Of a DNA stretch of 64,000 nt, positions 52,730 through 64,000 are shown in pieces. A program made the translations under genes and the position numbers. The DNA is from Ricordea florida (Eukaryota > Cnidaria > Anthozoa > Corallimorpharia > Ricordeidae). The stretch lies in contig OX453275.1 in NCBI GenBank assembly GCA_949710005.1, positions 7,186,481 through 7,250,480 on the forward strand, written 5' to 3'. The notes beneath the pieces were generated by a model. The model searched no databases. It saw only the letters and a list, made by a program, of their open reading frames with translations, and had not been told where the DNA came from. How positions within the stretch are numbered: the stretch's first letter is position 1; each line of letters begins with the position of its first letter.

Positions 52730-55700
52730 ATGGACATAAATCTACAGACGAGAGAGGTACGCTAAACAGTTGAATTTCACCACCACCTGTTGCGATATAT
52801 ATATTTTAATATGAGTAATTGCCCTCTTGTTTTATAGTATATTGCACGCAGATGTGTTGTCTGTTTCTGTCAGTAATCACAATAGCATCACCACGTAGAC
52901 ATAGGATCTTATTGTTTGCAGTCGAAGAGTAGTAAAATTAATGTAGTTCCGCTTTTGTTTGTTTCTATTTCCTTTTTTTCCGGCAGGTTAACTGGAATTT
53001 TTTAAAAAAAATGATAGTAATTTTTCCTCCACTAATTGCTTATAGAGATCTTTGGCGTAATTATCATTTCATTGTTCAGCACATTTCTACATTCATAATG
53101 CTGCTTTTCAGTGTGTAACCCAAAGTTTGATCCGGCTTATAGCTAGCAATATAATATTTATATTATTAATAGCAATTTAGCTTCAGTTTTATATCCAAAC
53201 ACCAACTCGCTTAACGGTACCGTACATCAATTTGTGAAGTCAAATTGCATAGACTTATATGTTGGGGTTCAGTTTCATTATTTTTTTAGATATTTCCTCT
53301 GCATGATAATGTATGATATTCAGGATGAGGCAGTGAAAAAGAAAGTGAAACCCAAACAAAAAGAAATAAAAGAAAGATTGAACCTTGGCATAAACACAAG
53401 ACAACCAGGCTTCAGCTTGCAGCTGTTTTCATACAATGTATGAATTAATGTTTGTTGGGTATACAATAACCCTTTTATGCACTCCCAAAATTGTGACTCA
53501 CAGCGTACTTTTCATTACATTATTAATACAATAATAATCAATGTATTAATTCAAAAGGATGCCCTGGATCACAAACGTACATGGCAGAAAATTTGAAAAT
53601 GATTGCCACAAGGACATTGAATTGATTCAAAACAATTTTCTTTACAATAATATGTAATCAACGCCAATTGGTGAACTGTATGGAGAGTTCACTCTAAGTT
53701 CTTGGCCGAGGATTATTTGAGCCTTTTAAGTTTAGCGTTCAAAAGCTTACTTCCTGTGAGGCAAGGTCATTGCTTATTTTGTTTTATAACCAACCTCCTC
53801 CCTCCAATCATGGAGGGTCATGTTCTCCCTTCCTTATATGTCAGAGGTTTTATGCAACTATATTTCTATAAAAGCAGCACAGTGTAGTTTGTAATGAGCC
53901 TTCTAGGGTACACTAGGGCATTTTGTTATGGAGACTTAGTCATAGGATTGCAGGTTATAGGGACTTGAAAAGAGATCCTCTGCATTTTAAAGTTATTAAT
54001 TGTTAAAGTGACTATTACCACAATGCATCATACTCTAAGAAGAGTACCAAGTGATTGCTATTTAAGATCTGATTAAATATACTGTTTATTGTTTTTTCTT
54101 TTAGTGGTGTCTCAAGCACTGTGAAAGAGGGGGAATCCCAGGTAGACTGACATGTTTCATTAAAAATGCCACCCTTAATTTTATAATACTGGTAACAATA
54201 GTTTGTGCTACACTGTATACATCAAATGGTTTAGAACTCCCTATCTTAGATGCATTTGATGAGTCTATGCATGTCACAAAAATATTTTATACCTTCTTTT
54301 ATCTTTACAAATGCTTAATTGTTTTTGACCTTTGAATTTATGGCACTCATCAAGGAATATTTGTTGCACTAGGAGATGCAAATAGTGGAATGTCTAACAT
54401 CTTCAGGAGGAAGTTACTGGATTTTAATATGAACAAAGGTGAAAACCATTCATGAAAGTACACTTATAACTCTTTTTTGAAACCGTTGTATGAAATCAAC
54501 TCCAGCTGCACTACTGCACATACCCTTGCAAAGTCAATTTCAAGTTTACCCCTGGGTCTCTGTTAGGGTTAAGAGCTTTTGTAAGCTGCTTCTCCTGTAA
54601 ATAAGTAAGTAAAAAAAGTAAGGCAGTGGGTTATATCAGGATTTACCCTGTTGGATGCAAATAACCAGCTAACAACTGGTCAGATGCCTAACAATGCAAC
54701 ACACCAGCTTGTACCAACACAACCATCACTGAACCAATCGATGAACTAACCTGAGCAACCAACCATCCAAACAACCAGCCAGTCAAGTCACCCACCAAGC
54801 CAACCAACCTACCAACCAACAAGCCCTTCAACTATCACCTAATTCCCACCAACCAGCTACCAACTAACCTATCCAGCTATTGTACCTACAACCAGCTACC
54901 CCTTGGAACCAATATTCCATGCAACCAACCAAAAACCAACCAGGCCACCAGCTAGCAACAAACCCACCTACTGTATCCAACTAGCTAGCAAACCTAGATC
55001 AGCCAATCACCAGTCTATCCAACTGATCCACCAAACAAACCAGGGCTAAAAATTAACTCCAGTGCTTGGTGGCCAGTCTGGCCAGTTTCCTGAAATTTTT
55101 AGTGGCCCATCCCAAAATGAAGTAGCCCTCGATTTTTTTTTCAGAGTCACGTGGCAATCATAAAATCAAAATGGCATCTATATGTTGTGAATGTGGATCG
55201 TTCATGAAATCATTGTTAAAACAGCTCAGAATTTCCACTTCAGAACCAAAAATTCACTAAAATGGATGATCTTAGAGTCCAAGGAAAGAAACGAAGAGAA
55301 AGGTAGTCCAATTAAACTACATATTGAGTTTTATTTTTAACTTTGTACTTCGCATAATTTACATTGCAACTTTTCGAAATTCTGTAGCATAGCCGCACAT
55401 CCATAGTCGCCCATCGGGCGTTCAAACCTTAACTTTTGGTAGCCCTGGTCAGTTTTAACTTGCCACTGCAACTGCCAGTTTTTAGCCCTGCAAACACCAG
55501 GCTAACCAACCAATCAATAGGCAACCAATCAATCACAGCCAACCAACCAGCTGCCAACTGCAACAAATCACCCAGCCAAGTGAAAAACATACAGGTAACT
55601 AGCTGGCAACAAACCCCCCTACTGTATCCACCTGCCTAGCAAACCTAGGTCAACTAATCATTTTTCTAGCCAATGATGATGATGAATTTGTGTAGCACAC

Positions 55701-58510
55701 TTTTTCATATGGATATGTTCAAAGGCCCTTAATATCAATTCTTCTATTAATTAATTACAATTAAAACTTTACAGAGGCTGACCACAGCACAGGGATCTAT
55801 GTTCCTTAATCCCCTTCAAACCAATCAACCAACCAAACCTTAACCCAACCAATCAACCAAATAACCAGCATCTTACCCACTTAACTTGCCAACCCATGTT
55901 CAAATAATCAACCAAGCAATCAACCTTTGAACCACTTAGCCAACATAACAATCAAACCACCTATTTGTAAACCAACCACCACCACCACCCCCCCCTCCCC
56001 CAATAATGGCCTATACGGAGCGGCTCATCCCGAAAGGGGTACCGTTTTCACGCTTCAGGTGTATGAAAGGGTAGGGAAATCTGTCACTTAGGTATTTAAA
56101 AGGGCCTTTCATTAAAATATTTCAAACACACATAGAGGGGGTTGAATAGGAAAACGGATCGACGGATTTTGACAATATTCTGGCCCGGATTTCGGATTCA
56201 GAGCATATTTTTCAACGGATTTGCGGATCCTTCAATAACGGATCGACGGATTTGGTCATTAAATTACAACGGATCGACGGATTCGGTCATTAAATTATTA
56301 CGGATCAGCGGATTTGCATACCCCTATTCACCCCCCTCCACATACCTCATGACTGTACTGATCAGTAGTCCATTACCAGGAGCGTTCCCGTCCCATATCA
56401 GCCCTTTGCCCCAGCACGGTAGTAGATGGTGCTATTTTTAACTTCTATTTCACGGCAAAGAAAATATATTATTACAACGACCGATCAAATTGCGCCACGT
56501 ACATGTCAATTTCTGATGCGAATTTCTATTGTCGCTTTTAATGTTGGATGAGTTCTAAAAATAACCACATCTGCTACTTTGCTGAGGACGCCTCCCAACG
56601 TATAGGAACGCTCGTGGTGATGGTCTCCAGGCTGTTTCAATTTATTCAACACAGCATGAAAATGACATGAAGACTTCCTGTTTTAGGCAAGACGTGCCAG
56701 TTAGAGCATTTAAAAATTAAACTCGTCGGGTTCACATTACAGTCTATCCGCGTGCTTGGTGGACTTCGAAATCAGTTTCTTAAATCTGTGTTCATGAAAT
56801 GTAATGTCGTTCATTCACTTCATTCTAAGGGCTAGAAAGGCGATGCAGTGTTCTTATAATAAGTAGGTTTGTAAACAGGTACTATTTTCCAGTGGAAGGT
56901 ATACAAAAGGGATACCATTTGTCAGTGGTAGGTATGCGAAAGGGGTATCTTTTCTGTCAAAAATGGTACATAAAAGGGTGAGGGGTCGGACCTCAGGTCG
57001 GAATTCGGGGCGGAGCCTCCCCGTATTAATTTTGTTTAGTACCTTCCCCCCCCCCCCCCCCCCAATTCCTCGGGCCAAAACCAACCAACCAATCAAGTCA
57101 ACAGCCATCATCCCAACCTACCAACCAGACAATCCCATCCACTCACCAACCAAACAAACCTAGTAATCAACCAACCCAAGCAACTAACTTACGAGCCATC
57201 AACTAACGAACCACTTACCAGCCTAGAAATTGGGTAAATCAAACGAGTTGATTAAGTTAGTTATACCACCGTAAGGTAATAGAGAGGTGCTGACGTTTTG
57301 AGCGTTGGCCCTTCGTCGGAGCGAATGATAACACTTACTAGCCTATGCAAATGAATATATGAAAGACCAGCCTTATTACCAGCCTATTCCACCTTCCATA
57401 TGTTTTGTGCCTTGTCCACTTGTTTATGTTTCTTTGTGCCACATTGAAGCTGCTCTTTTATACAGCACTAGTCTAGAAACATTATGTTAAAAACAATTGC
57501 ATCTGGAATTGCTGACGTTTAATTCTTGCCTCTAATTCATGTTTAGAAAGTCACTGTTGAAGTATTAGTATTTCAAATTGAGCTGTTTAGTATGCATTTT
57601 ATGTCAACAGATTGTTTAGGCCAACATACGCCAGGACTGAGACCCTGTGTTATTAAAGAAAACAAAGTGTATGTTGATTTCAAGAGAGAAACAGGAGATG
57701 TAAAGGTTTCGTGGGAACCACTTCAGGATGGTAAGTAGCTTACAATACTTTGCTTTCAAAGCTACCCTCCTTTTCCAATCTTCTCTTCAGTCCTTCCGTT
57801 TGTCATTGACTTCTGTCCTTGTTTCTTACATGACGCTTTTGCTAACCCCGGCTCCTTTCTTTTCCGTCCTATAAACTCCTGCTTTTCTTTCTTATCGATA
57901 GTGAAACCAATTCATTTTTCCAAACAGGTCTATATACTTACCCTGTGAAATCACGCAGTGAATCTAATGATACATGTATGTAGCCGACGAGGCTGTAGGT
58001 CCTGTAGGCAAGACTATAAGCAGGATAATAATTATTGCTTTATTATTCAGTCGAGGACTCTGTATTATCTGATTTCGTATTGTAGTGTTAGACTCCGAAT
58101 TTGGTGCGTTCTTAATCTTGTAGTGATTTCTTCTATTCCGACTCTACGTACAGTGTATATCGCAGGATATCTGTCATTTGTGAAGTGTATGGTGATCATG
58201 CTAAGTATCATGACTGATTATTGCCCTGAACGCAGGTACCTTGTACCTGAGTTCTAAAACGTGTGCCCAGGAGTTATATATGTATATCTTGTAACATAAA
58301 TATATTTTTGTACAAGCTAGATCGGAATTGCGAGAATTGGACCTCATATGTACTGGTTTACCAAAAAGTCAGTGCCCGCGGTGTAATGAAATGCGTCTTT
58401 GTTCCAAAGGTCAGTACTATGCGGCGAACACTCCACTCTGGAGCGAATGTTACGCCATCGGCCCATCGTTCGACAACTCGACGCCAATCGGACTTCGACT
58501 TCAAATGTAA
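52730..58510 (+). CDS. WEPL-family gene, six-exon complete model (about 185 residues)
   Basis: Exons 52730-52756 (MDINLQTRE), 53324-53437, 54105-54141, 54373-54438, 57611-57730 and 58317-58510 all have AG/GT borders, and phases agree at each junction (0,0,1,1,1). The protein has a basic N-terminus (KKKVKPKQKEIKERL), a WCLKHCERGGIP block, SNIFRRKLLDFNMNK, the block NKVYVDFKRETGDVKVSWEP, and a C-terminus with a possible zinc site CPRCNEMRLC followed by a YYAANTPLWSECYAIGPSFD tail and TAA. No known domain is recognised. Exon pattern and WEPL block match the minus-strand copy at 28908-30722. The last intron boundary (after TTTTTGTACAAG) is the least certain. Intron 4 is filled with CCAA satellite and transposon debris. 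Confidence 0.65.
54650..55040 (+). repeat. CCAAC/CCAGC degenerate satellite, block 1
   Basis: Irregular 4-mer-derived repeats (accaaccaacc, accagctacc, caaccagcc) in an intron of the WEPL gene. Further blocks at 55480-55640, 55815-55990 and 57075-57240 are interrupted by inserted elements. Confidence 0.7.
55041..55475. mobile_element. Degenerate MITE with CAGGGCTAAAAAT / TTTTTAGCCCTG ends
   Basis: cagggctaaaaattaactcc at the left and gccagtttttagccctg at the right are inverted, inserted in the CCAA satellite. GCCCATC/GTAGCCC phrases recall the element at 11574. Confidence 0.55.
55480..57240 (+). repeat. CCAA-type satellite blocks 2-4 with unique gaps
   Basis: Blocks at 55480-55640, 55815-55990 and 57075-57240. 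The intervening 56000-57070 holds the CGGAT repeat (separate entry) and inverted GGTATACAAAAGGG-type phrases (56880-56960) without coding. Confidence 0.55.
56153..56325 (+). repeat. ACGGATCGACGGATT tandem repeats
   Basis: The phrase acggatcgacggatttggtc and variants occur about five times, some with a ttcggtcattaaatta spacer of constant length. Non-coding; probably the interior of a repeat-bearing MITE. Confidence 0.65.
57283..57330 (-). ncRNA. Second degenerate hammerhead-like motif
   Basis: The minus strand reads CCGACGA, AGGGCCAACGCT, CAAAAC, GTCAGC. It is close to a hammerhead order (CUGANGA, stem, CGAAAC, GUC) but with U-to-C in the first box and G-to-A in the GAAA box. It lies in intron 4 of the WEPL gene. 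Confidence 0.35.
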
Positions 58511-58719
58511 CGCAAAGCGTGAGCTCCTTTTAAGGGGACGGAGGGGTTGGCACTCGTATGTATGAATATGATGGTATGAATTTTGATGAGGTCCTTTTGA
58601 TATCTGTGAACGAGTGTCAACCTTCCAAGGGATGGCGTTGCGTTCGCTCCTTGATGGCCTATTGTCCCACAATGTTTGCCACAACAGGTTGGCCGATGTT
58701 TTGTTAATGAGTTTCTGAA

Positions 58720-59120
58720 TTTCCCCCCCCCACCCTCATATGTCCCCCTCGCCCCCCCCCCCGTCAATGTAGGGACACGTGAATAGACGGAAAACCCCAA
58801 AAGGTCGCCTGAATGCACTTAATATCAGTAAACGAGAATACGTTTAGTGAATATAGTCATACCTTTGGTATTTAAGTCACGATGTTAAAGCTGGTTGGAT
58901 GACGAAGCGCCTCTTTTTAATTTTACAGTTTACACTCATTATATTTTCTTGCCAGTTCGTCACTTGATTTGGATTTTGTGACGCCATTTCATTGTCGACC
59001 CGGGAAGCTTTTCTCTGTGATGTATGCGGAATGACCTTTACATTAGATTTGTATTATTTTTAGTTCTTAAAGCGCAGATTGTAAAGAAAGCCGATTTTGT
59101 TTCTTGGTGATTGGATAGTA
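58720..59120. other. No recognisable gene
   Basis: C-runs at 58720-58765 followed by AT-rich sequence. Confidence 0.4.
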
Positions 59121-59217
59121 GTCTCCTCCGCAGCCGTTATTAGGATCGTCACGCAACGCTTCTCCCCCACTAACGGCTGCTTCAACCCGAACTCTTTTTG
59201 TTTCCCTTTGTTTAGAG
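59121..59217. repeat. Inverted flank, left copy (GCAGCCGTTATTAGGATCG)
   Basis: gtctcctccgcagccgttat...taggatcgtcacgcaacgct...ctcccccactaacggctgc recurs inverted at 60588-60676. The two copies enclose a 1.4-kb block with a gene remnant. Confidence 0.8.
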
Positions 59218-59295
59218 TTCACGTGAAATTTACAGAATTGCACCAATCACGCGTTGCCTATTGTCCACTCTGAAACCAATTAACGTATCAGTAGT

Positions 59296-59975
59296 TTGTC
59301 AATGATGTCAGTTTCCCGCGTCAATTCATCGCCTCCAGTTGCTAGATGTTGCCATAAATCTCAGAGATTTCCTATGGATCTAACTCCGAAGAAAATAGTC
59401 AAAAGCGGCTCTGGGTGCTTCATTTGTTCGTCGGCTTTCCTCAAGAATAACAAAATCTTCATTTTCGGTAAGAGTTCACTCGACATTGCTGAAGTCATCC
59501 GATCCTCGCTATCTGTGGACGTGAGTCGCTACACAGAAAACAGCGAACTGTTCGTCTGTAGAGACAAATGCTACTAGCGTTTGATAAAATTTAATCGGGC
59601 ATCGGATAAGTTGAAGGAGCTAAAGAAAGAAATCAAAGAAGTCTTCAAGGCAAGAGAACAGGGCAAAGCGCAGAGCAAAACGCCTACTATATCCAGATGA
59701 GAATGCCGACAGAGGTGCCAAAATACATCAACTTCATCACATCGAGGAAAAGCATCCAAATCGCTGCGATCTGCCGATACCACTTGTACTTCTTCGGATG
59801 CGTTGGGAAGCCGAATAATGAATTGTCAACCACTACGACAACACGTAATTGAAGAGGTGTTGAAGATTGCGTCAAAAGAAGTTACTGGCTTTAACTCAAA
59901 ATAAAACCCTTCGATGTTGAGGAAGGATGAGAATAACAGTCTCGAAATGCTGCCATCTTGTGATGTTTTACAATT
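59296..59975 (+). pseudogene. ZAD-like zinc-binding protein, broken copy
   Basis: From an ATG at 59374 (or 59296): MDLTPKKIVKSGSGCFICSS, NNKIFIFGKSSLDIAEVIRS, YTENSELFVCRDKCY, then a TAG at 59575-59577, after which the same frame goes on (RLIKFNRASDKLKELKKEIK). C-x2-C...C-x3-C is the plan of a ZAD-like finger with a following coiled coil. Farther on QPLRQHVIEEVLKIASKEVT is also in style with a multi-copy anthozoan family (from memory). Stops show it is decayed. Confidence 0.55.
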
Positions 59976-60587
59976 TACCAGCAATACCATTTTAAACTCG
60001 AGCATAAACTAATGCTTGAAATCAAATATTTATTGTGTACAACAAATTAAGTATAAGCGAGTTGTAAAGGAAATTCACATAGGAATTGCTCAAATCCACT
60101 ATTCATCAATACGTCTCCGGCCTGTGTATTACGCTTATGCTTTTTCTTTTTCTTCTCAGGTAAGCTTAATAAAAATATCCCGGGCGCGAAAAGTGAAGTC
60201 ATCAATTTACAAGCTTAAGATTTCAATGCCTACAGTATTTGTAAATTAATTCACACAGGATTTCCTATCTGAAATGTAACTTCAGAAGCGGAATTGACAA
60301 ACAAAAACATGTGTCCAACTGACCCTTAACTTGCCACTGCTTTATAACATGAGCTTTATCATAGCCACGGCACATAACTTTATACTGTATACATCATTGC
60401 ACAACATGGTTCTCCAACGATCATTCAACAGCCACGCTCCTGGTGACCCGAAAACGATGGGGTATTCTCCCTCCTCAATCCACTTTCACTATCTGTAGCC
60501 AATAGAACACGAGTTGTGATTGGACAATTTAGTCTTGGCGCGACCGCCTCAGGAATATGTGAGGCATGTTGTGATTGGCTAATTCGC

Positions 60588-60676
60588 GGAAACAAAAAGA
60601 GTTCGAGTTTTAGCAGCCGTTAGTGGGGGAGAAGCGTTGCGTGACGATCCTAATAACGGCTGCGGAGGAGACTAAT
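60588..60676. repeat. Inverted flank, right copy
   Basis: gcagccgttagtgggggaga...agcgttgcgtgacgatccta...ataacggctgcggaggagac is the inverse of 59121-59217. Confidence 0.8.
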
Positions 60677-60699
60677 TGGATAGCAGTGATTCATAATCT

Positions 60700-61050
60700 A
60701 GGAGCGTAGCTATGATTTTTCATAGGGGGGGGGGGGGGTTACACTGTGTCACAACCAGGGTACTTGTCAACATCCACGCCGTGTTTTACTAAGAGTGACA
60801 TTTTTTCGGTTGAGCAGTGAGCGTGGGGGAGGTTCAAGCCTAAAAAATAGCTGCATAGGTGACTGAATTGCATAGGCGCGTTAAAGAAACCGATGAATCC
60901 TTGTCCATTGTGGATACATCGGTTCCTTTGATGCGCCATGATCTGAGTGAAATCCAAATCCTGATCATGCCAAAGGAACGCACCCATAGTCTCACTAGGG
61001 GGGGGGGGGGTACACGGGCACCCCAGGACCCCCTAGCTACGTCCCTCTAA
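60700..61050. mobile_element. TIR element with GCGTAGCTA ends and G-runs
   Basis: aggagcgtagctatgatttt at the left, ccctagctacgtccctcta at the right, each next to a G-run of 11-14. Internally, gcaccaaagg-like inverted phrases. Non-coding. Confidence 0.55.
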
Positions 61051-61439
61051 TCCAACGACGATTCAGTGGCGTCATCATCTCCTAACGTTGCCGTCTTCAC
61101 AAACGTTGAAGGCAAAAGACAAGAATATGACAGAAACTATTTGTCAGTTAATTGGTGTTATTATTCATTCAAAATATTTCCCCGATTCTGATTGGCTAAA
61201 AGCACACGTTTAATTCACCATAACCAGTTACTGATGACCAAATTTGGAAGAATTTTCACTTTAACGATGAAATGACGTCAAAAATGCAGCGTTTTCGCAG
61301 GTTAATGCACCGTTAACCGAGAAGACCTGGGGACGAGCTTGTGTTATTTTGGTGTTTTGTTATATTGCTGGTGGGTGTGAAATTTGTGAAAAAGAAGCTC
61401 ATTTTCTCCTTTAAGTGAAAATATTTTGATAAATAATAA

Positions 61440-61575
61440 AACAATTAATGAATTCGGCTTTCGTAGGATATTAAGAATTAAGCGGATCTCGGAAGGGTGT
61501 TATCCACCTTGGCCTACGGCCTCGGTGGATAACACCTTCCTCGATCCGCTTAATTCTTCATATCCTACTCAGCCT
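61440..61575. mobile_element. Palindromic MITE (AAGCGGATC...CGGAAGGGTGTTATCC)
   Basis: taagaattaagcggatc and gatccgcttaattctt, with gggtgttatccacc / ggtggataacacc, form a long hairpin around ttggcctacggcctcggt. Non-coding. Confidence 0.75.
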
Positions 61576-61644
61576 CATTCATTAATTGCTAATTTATTGT
61601 TCATCACCCATATAGAGTCGTTTCTATGGCTATTAAAAATGGTC

Positions 61645-61740
61645 GAAGCCTCACTTTTTTGTTGTTTTTGAATTGGTACCTCCTAGGGGTGATAATGTTG
61701 TGCCACGTCCATCAAACACGATTTTGGTACCTTTTATGGT
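61645..61740. mobile_element. Dispersed repeat, counterpart of 11390-11530
   Basis: gaattggtacctcctagggg and gccacgtccatcaaac match the intronic segment near 11430-11480 in reverse complement. Confidence 0.5.
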
Positions 61741-61919
61741 AGTTTTGAAAATATCCGATTAGCACCCTGTCATTCTCGCCGAGAATTTCCTCAAGCACCT
61801 ACTACCTGATTTTCTTATATCATAAACTTGTAGAACCAGACAAGCAAGCTCATATCCGGTTACTGGAGCTACCCAGAAAGGCTGAGTCTAGCGGTACGTT
61901 ATGTAGTTTTTATTTTTTA

Positions 61920-62215
61920 AAGGTTTTTCATTTTGAACGGAGAAATAGTCCTCCCAAGCCCAGAGACAAATTTTATGAGTAACTTCATCAAATATAAAGG
62001 AGCAATAGCTTGGAACAGCTTATCCAGCGGCAAATAACTTAAATGAATTTAAGCGACTGCTATCAAAATTTGACATTGGGAAAATAAATTTCGACCCAAT
62101 TGCCGCTGTAATTAAGCAGAAAGACGATGATTATATATACTTTTAGGATTTTAAATTTACAGTTTTAATGTACATAGCTTATTATTACTGGATTGTTGCT
62201 ATGGCAATCCAGTAT
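61920..62215 (+). mobile_element. LINE ORF2 C-terminal relic and 3' end
   Basis: Frames read NFMSNFIKYKGAIAWNSL, then NEFKRLLSKFDIGKINFDP-like and DDDYIYF and a stop, the style of the last 50 residues of a CR1-like ORF2. The 3' end has the small hairpin GGATTGTTGCTATGGCAATCC. Frameshifted. Confidence 0.55.
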
Positions 62216-63365
62216 TAAAATGGGGTTGCTATCTTTTTTTTTTCCTCCGTGAGAAATTGCAATTCTTGCGCAATATTGCCTATATAAGGGTTAGGGAAGA
62301 CGCCGCCGCTGTGTGATTGGCTCGGCATGAACATCGCCATAACAACCTGATTGAAGTAAGCACGACGGTGAAGAGAGCGTAAAAAGTTTCATGTGGATTC
62401 CATTCGCCTAAGTGTTTTTCTTGTGCAGAGCTGCTCTCTTTTCGAGCTGTTAACTCGATTTATTCACTAAATGACTTTATTAGTGTCTATGTTTGCTATT
62501 CCTGGATGTGTTTACGTGCTGGAAAGTGTTTTCTTCTTTAAACGTTGAGATCTGTTGTGTTAGTGATTCCCTCGGTGACAGGATTCACATCTTTTCTGTT
62601 GGAAATGTAGAGCTTATTTTTAAGAATTGGTTCACGCTTAGCAGACCACGTCCATCGAGTTCATGAGTCGATCCACGCGTGAAGTTTGGAAAGCAAGAGC
62701 GTGGCTCGCCGTGACATCACGGTATTATTTTGAATCCGAGATAACAAGCTGGTTACGCACGTCAAAATACGATACTTCGTCTTAACTTGACTTCTAAAAG
62801 CGATCAAATCGAAAACATCGGGGGAAGCATTCTCATTAAGTGTTCATTTATATTTATAGCGTTGGATCCTCTATACTGTACAAAAACTACAAAACCCGAT
62901 ATATAATCAACTGGAGCAAAAACAGTCCGGTGGTATGCAGCTTCATTGAATTTCAAAATCATTATTTGCGACAACACCGAAACCGGCACATACCCACCAA
63001 TTTAAGGAACTTATCTATTTCTGGTGAACTTCACGCTTTCAAATAAAATGTTGAACCTCCAAAACGGGTCAGAGGAAGGGAAGATGCCAAGTATTCACGG
63101 CTGGGTTTGTGCTGTCGTGTCACGTTTCAGGTTTCACTTTCCCCATAAAATAAAACACGTTCGTCAATGCTTACCACCAATTTGTCAATTCTACAACGGC
63201 ATCTCCATTTTAAATATCGGTTTCCAGATAAAGCTTCGGGAATGACGGACTACCTTTCATGAACGTTGAAAGATGAGATATAATTTTTACAGCTTCACTC
63301 AGTAGAGTGTACGAGCGAAAGATCTATAACATATAAAATAAAAAATGTACCCTTGGTAACCAGGT
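62216..63365. other. No recognisable gene
   Basis: Several short frames, none protein-like or with splice support. Confidence 0.4.
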
Positions 63366-63445
63366 GATTCTGGATGGTCTAATGGGTAGCATTCCGGACT
63401 GTGGAGCAGATGGCCCGAGTTCAATTCCCAGTGGGGGTATTCGTG
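63366..63445 (+). mobile_element. tRNA-related SINE fragment
   Basis: A box TGGTCTAATGGGTAGC (63375-63390) and B box GAGTTCAATTCCC (63417-63429) at tRNA-like spacing. The T-stem does not pair properly, so this is a SINE head or a tRNA pseudogene and not a working tRNA. The sequence to 64000 shows nothing else. Confidence 0.6.
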
Positions 63446-64000
63446 ACTTTCTGTTTTCGTTCTTCTTTTAAACTGAATCGATTTTCTTTTCTTTTTTTCA
63501 AAGATACCCTTGTCTATATAGAATGTGAAGCTGTATGCAGGCTTTGGCTGTCTATTTTTTTAAATTGGTAAATGGAACACGAGATGGCAGATCCCTACAG
63601 GCTTGATTAAATTATTTGAATGAGTTCTGAAATCTAAAATTCTCCTCATGTGTCACCGAATGCATTCATGAGTTTGTTCATAGGAGCCTTTGATTAACTC
63701 CTTGTACACTTCTCTTATTGAACACAACTGAACTGCAAACTAAAATGGATTGACAAAACAGTTTCAAAAAATTGAGCCGTTTGCGTAATAAGGGTTCACA
63801 AAGACAATCCAGTGAAGGCTTTTGAAGCCTCTTGTTTTAACATATTTCTAGGTCTATAATTCAATTTTAATATTATTCTATGTATTGTTTTAAAATACTA
63901 TAAAATAGGACTATTATTGTTATCGTTATTTCATTTTAGTTTTTTCTAAATACACGACCCCACCAGCTCCGCTGAATATTCCATCGTGTTTAAATAGAGT

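Noticed and set aside
63366..63445. Functional tRNA gene
   Set aside because: A and B boxes are present but the T-stem and acceptor stem do not pair; better as a SINE head or tRNA pseudogene.

Overview
This is a eukaryotic, AT-rich, intron- and repeat-dominated window. It contains spliced exons with GT/AG borders, no operons, dense palindromic MITEs, CR1-like retrotransposon relics, PIF/Harbinger pieces, a Crypton-type recombinase relic and animal receptor exons (a SEFIR domain of the IL-17-receptor type, and a type I membrane receptor). The mix, with SAM-domain and other multi-copy lineage genes, looks like an anthozoan cnidarian, probably a stony coral. That assignment is inference from sequence style and was not searched.

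Layout. 1-3.3 kb: purine-rich DNA split by a tRNA-derived SINE, then a minus-strand IL-17-receptor-like gene. 3.7-6.1 kb: a complete foldback DNA transposon whose arms are 36-bp minisatellites. 7.4-10.6 kb: palindromic MITEs and unrecognised DNA. 10.7-15.2 kb: five minus-strand exons of a membrane receptor, with transposons in the introns. 15.6-24.5 kb: retrotransposon relics, a CR1-like element broken by a 167-bp MITE, and several TIR elements. 25.1-28.3 kb: a 3.2-kb Harbinger-like element holding nested insertions. 28.9-30.7 kb: minus-strand exons of an unknown gene that has a paralogue at 52.7-58.5 kb. 31-34 kb: RT relics and a broken tyrosine recombinase. 35.6-37.2 kb: a SAM-domain gene between related tandem repeats. 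38.3-38.9 kb: a compact two-exon gene for a small secreted protein. 40.3-42 kb: TIR elements and a transposase relic. 42.1-48.9 kb: a stretch bounded by a near-identical 46-bp inverted repeat and containing two divergent genes, a candidate gene-carrying transposon. 49-51.5 kb: a palindromic MITE abutting a decayed endonuclease/RT element. 52.7-58.5 kb: a six-exon plus-strand gene whose largest intron is filled with CCAA-type satellite and transposon debris. 59-64 kb: a broken ZAD-like gene between inverted repeats, MITEs, a LINE tail and a SINE.

The clearest host genes are the IL-17-receptor-like gene, the membrane receptor, the small secreted protein and the two paralogous WEPL genes. All are partly or wholly inferred from splice-phase agreement; there are no transcripts behind them. 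Most long reading frames elsewhere come from tandem repeats or are antisense shadows.
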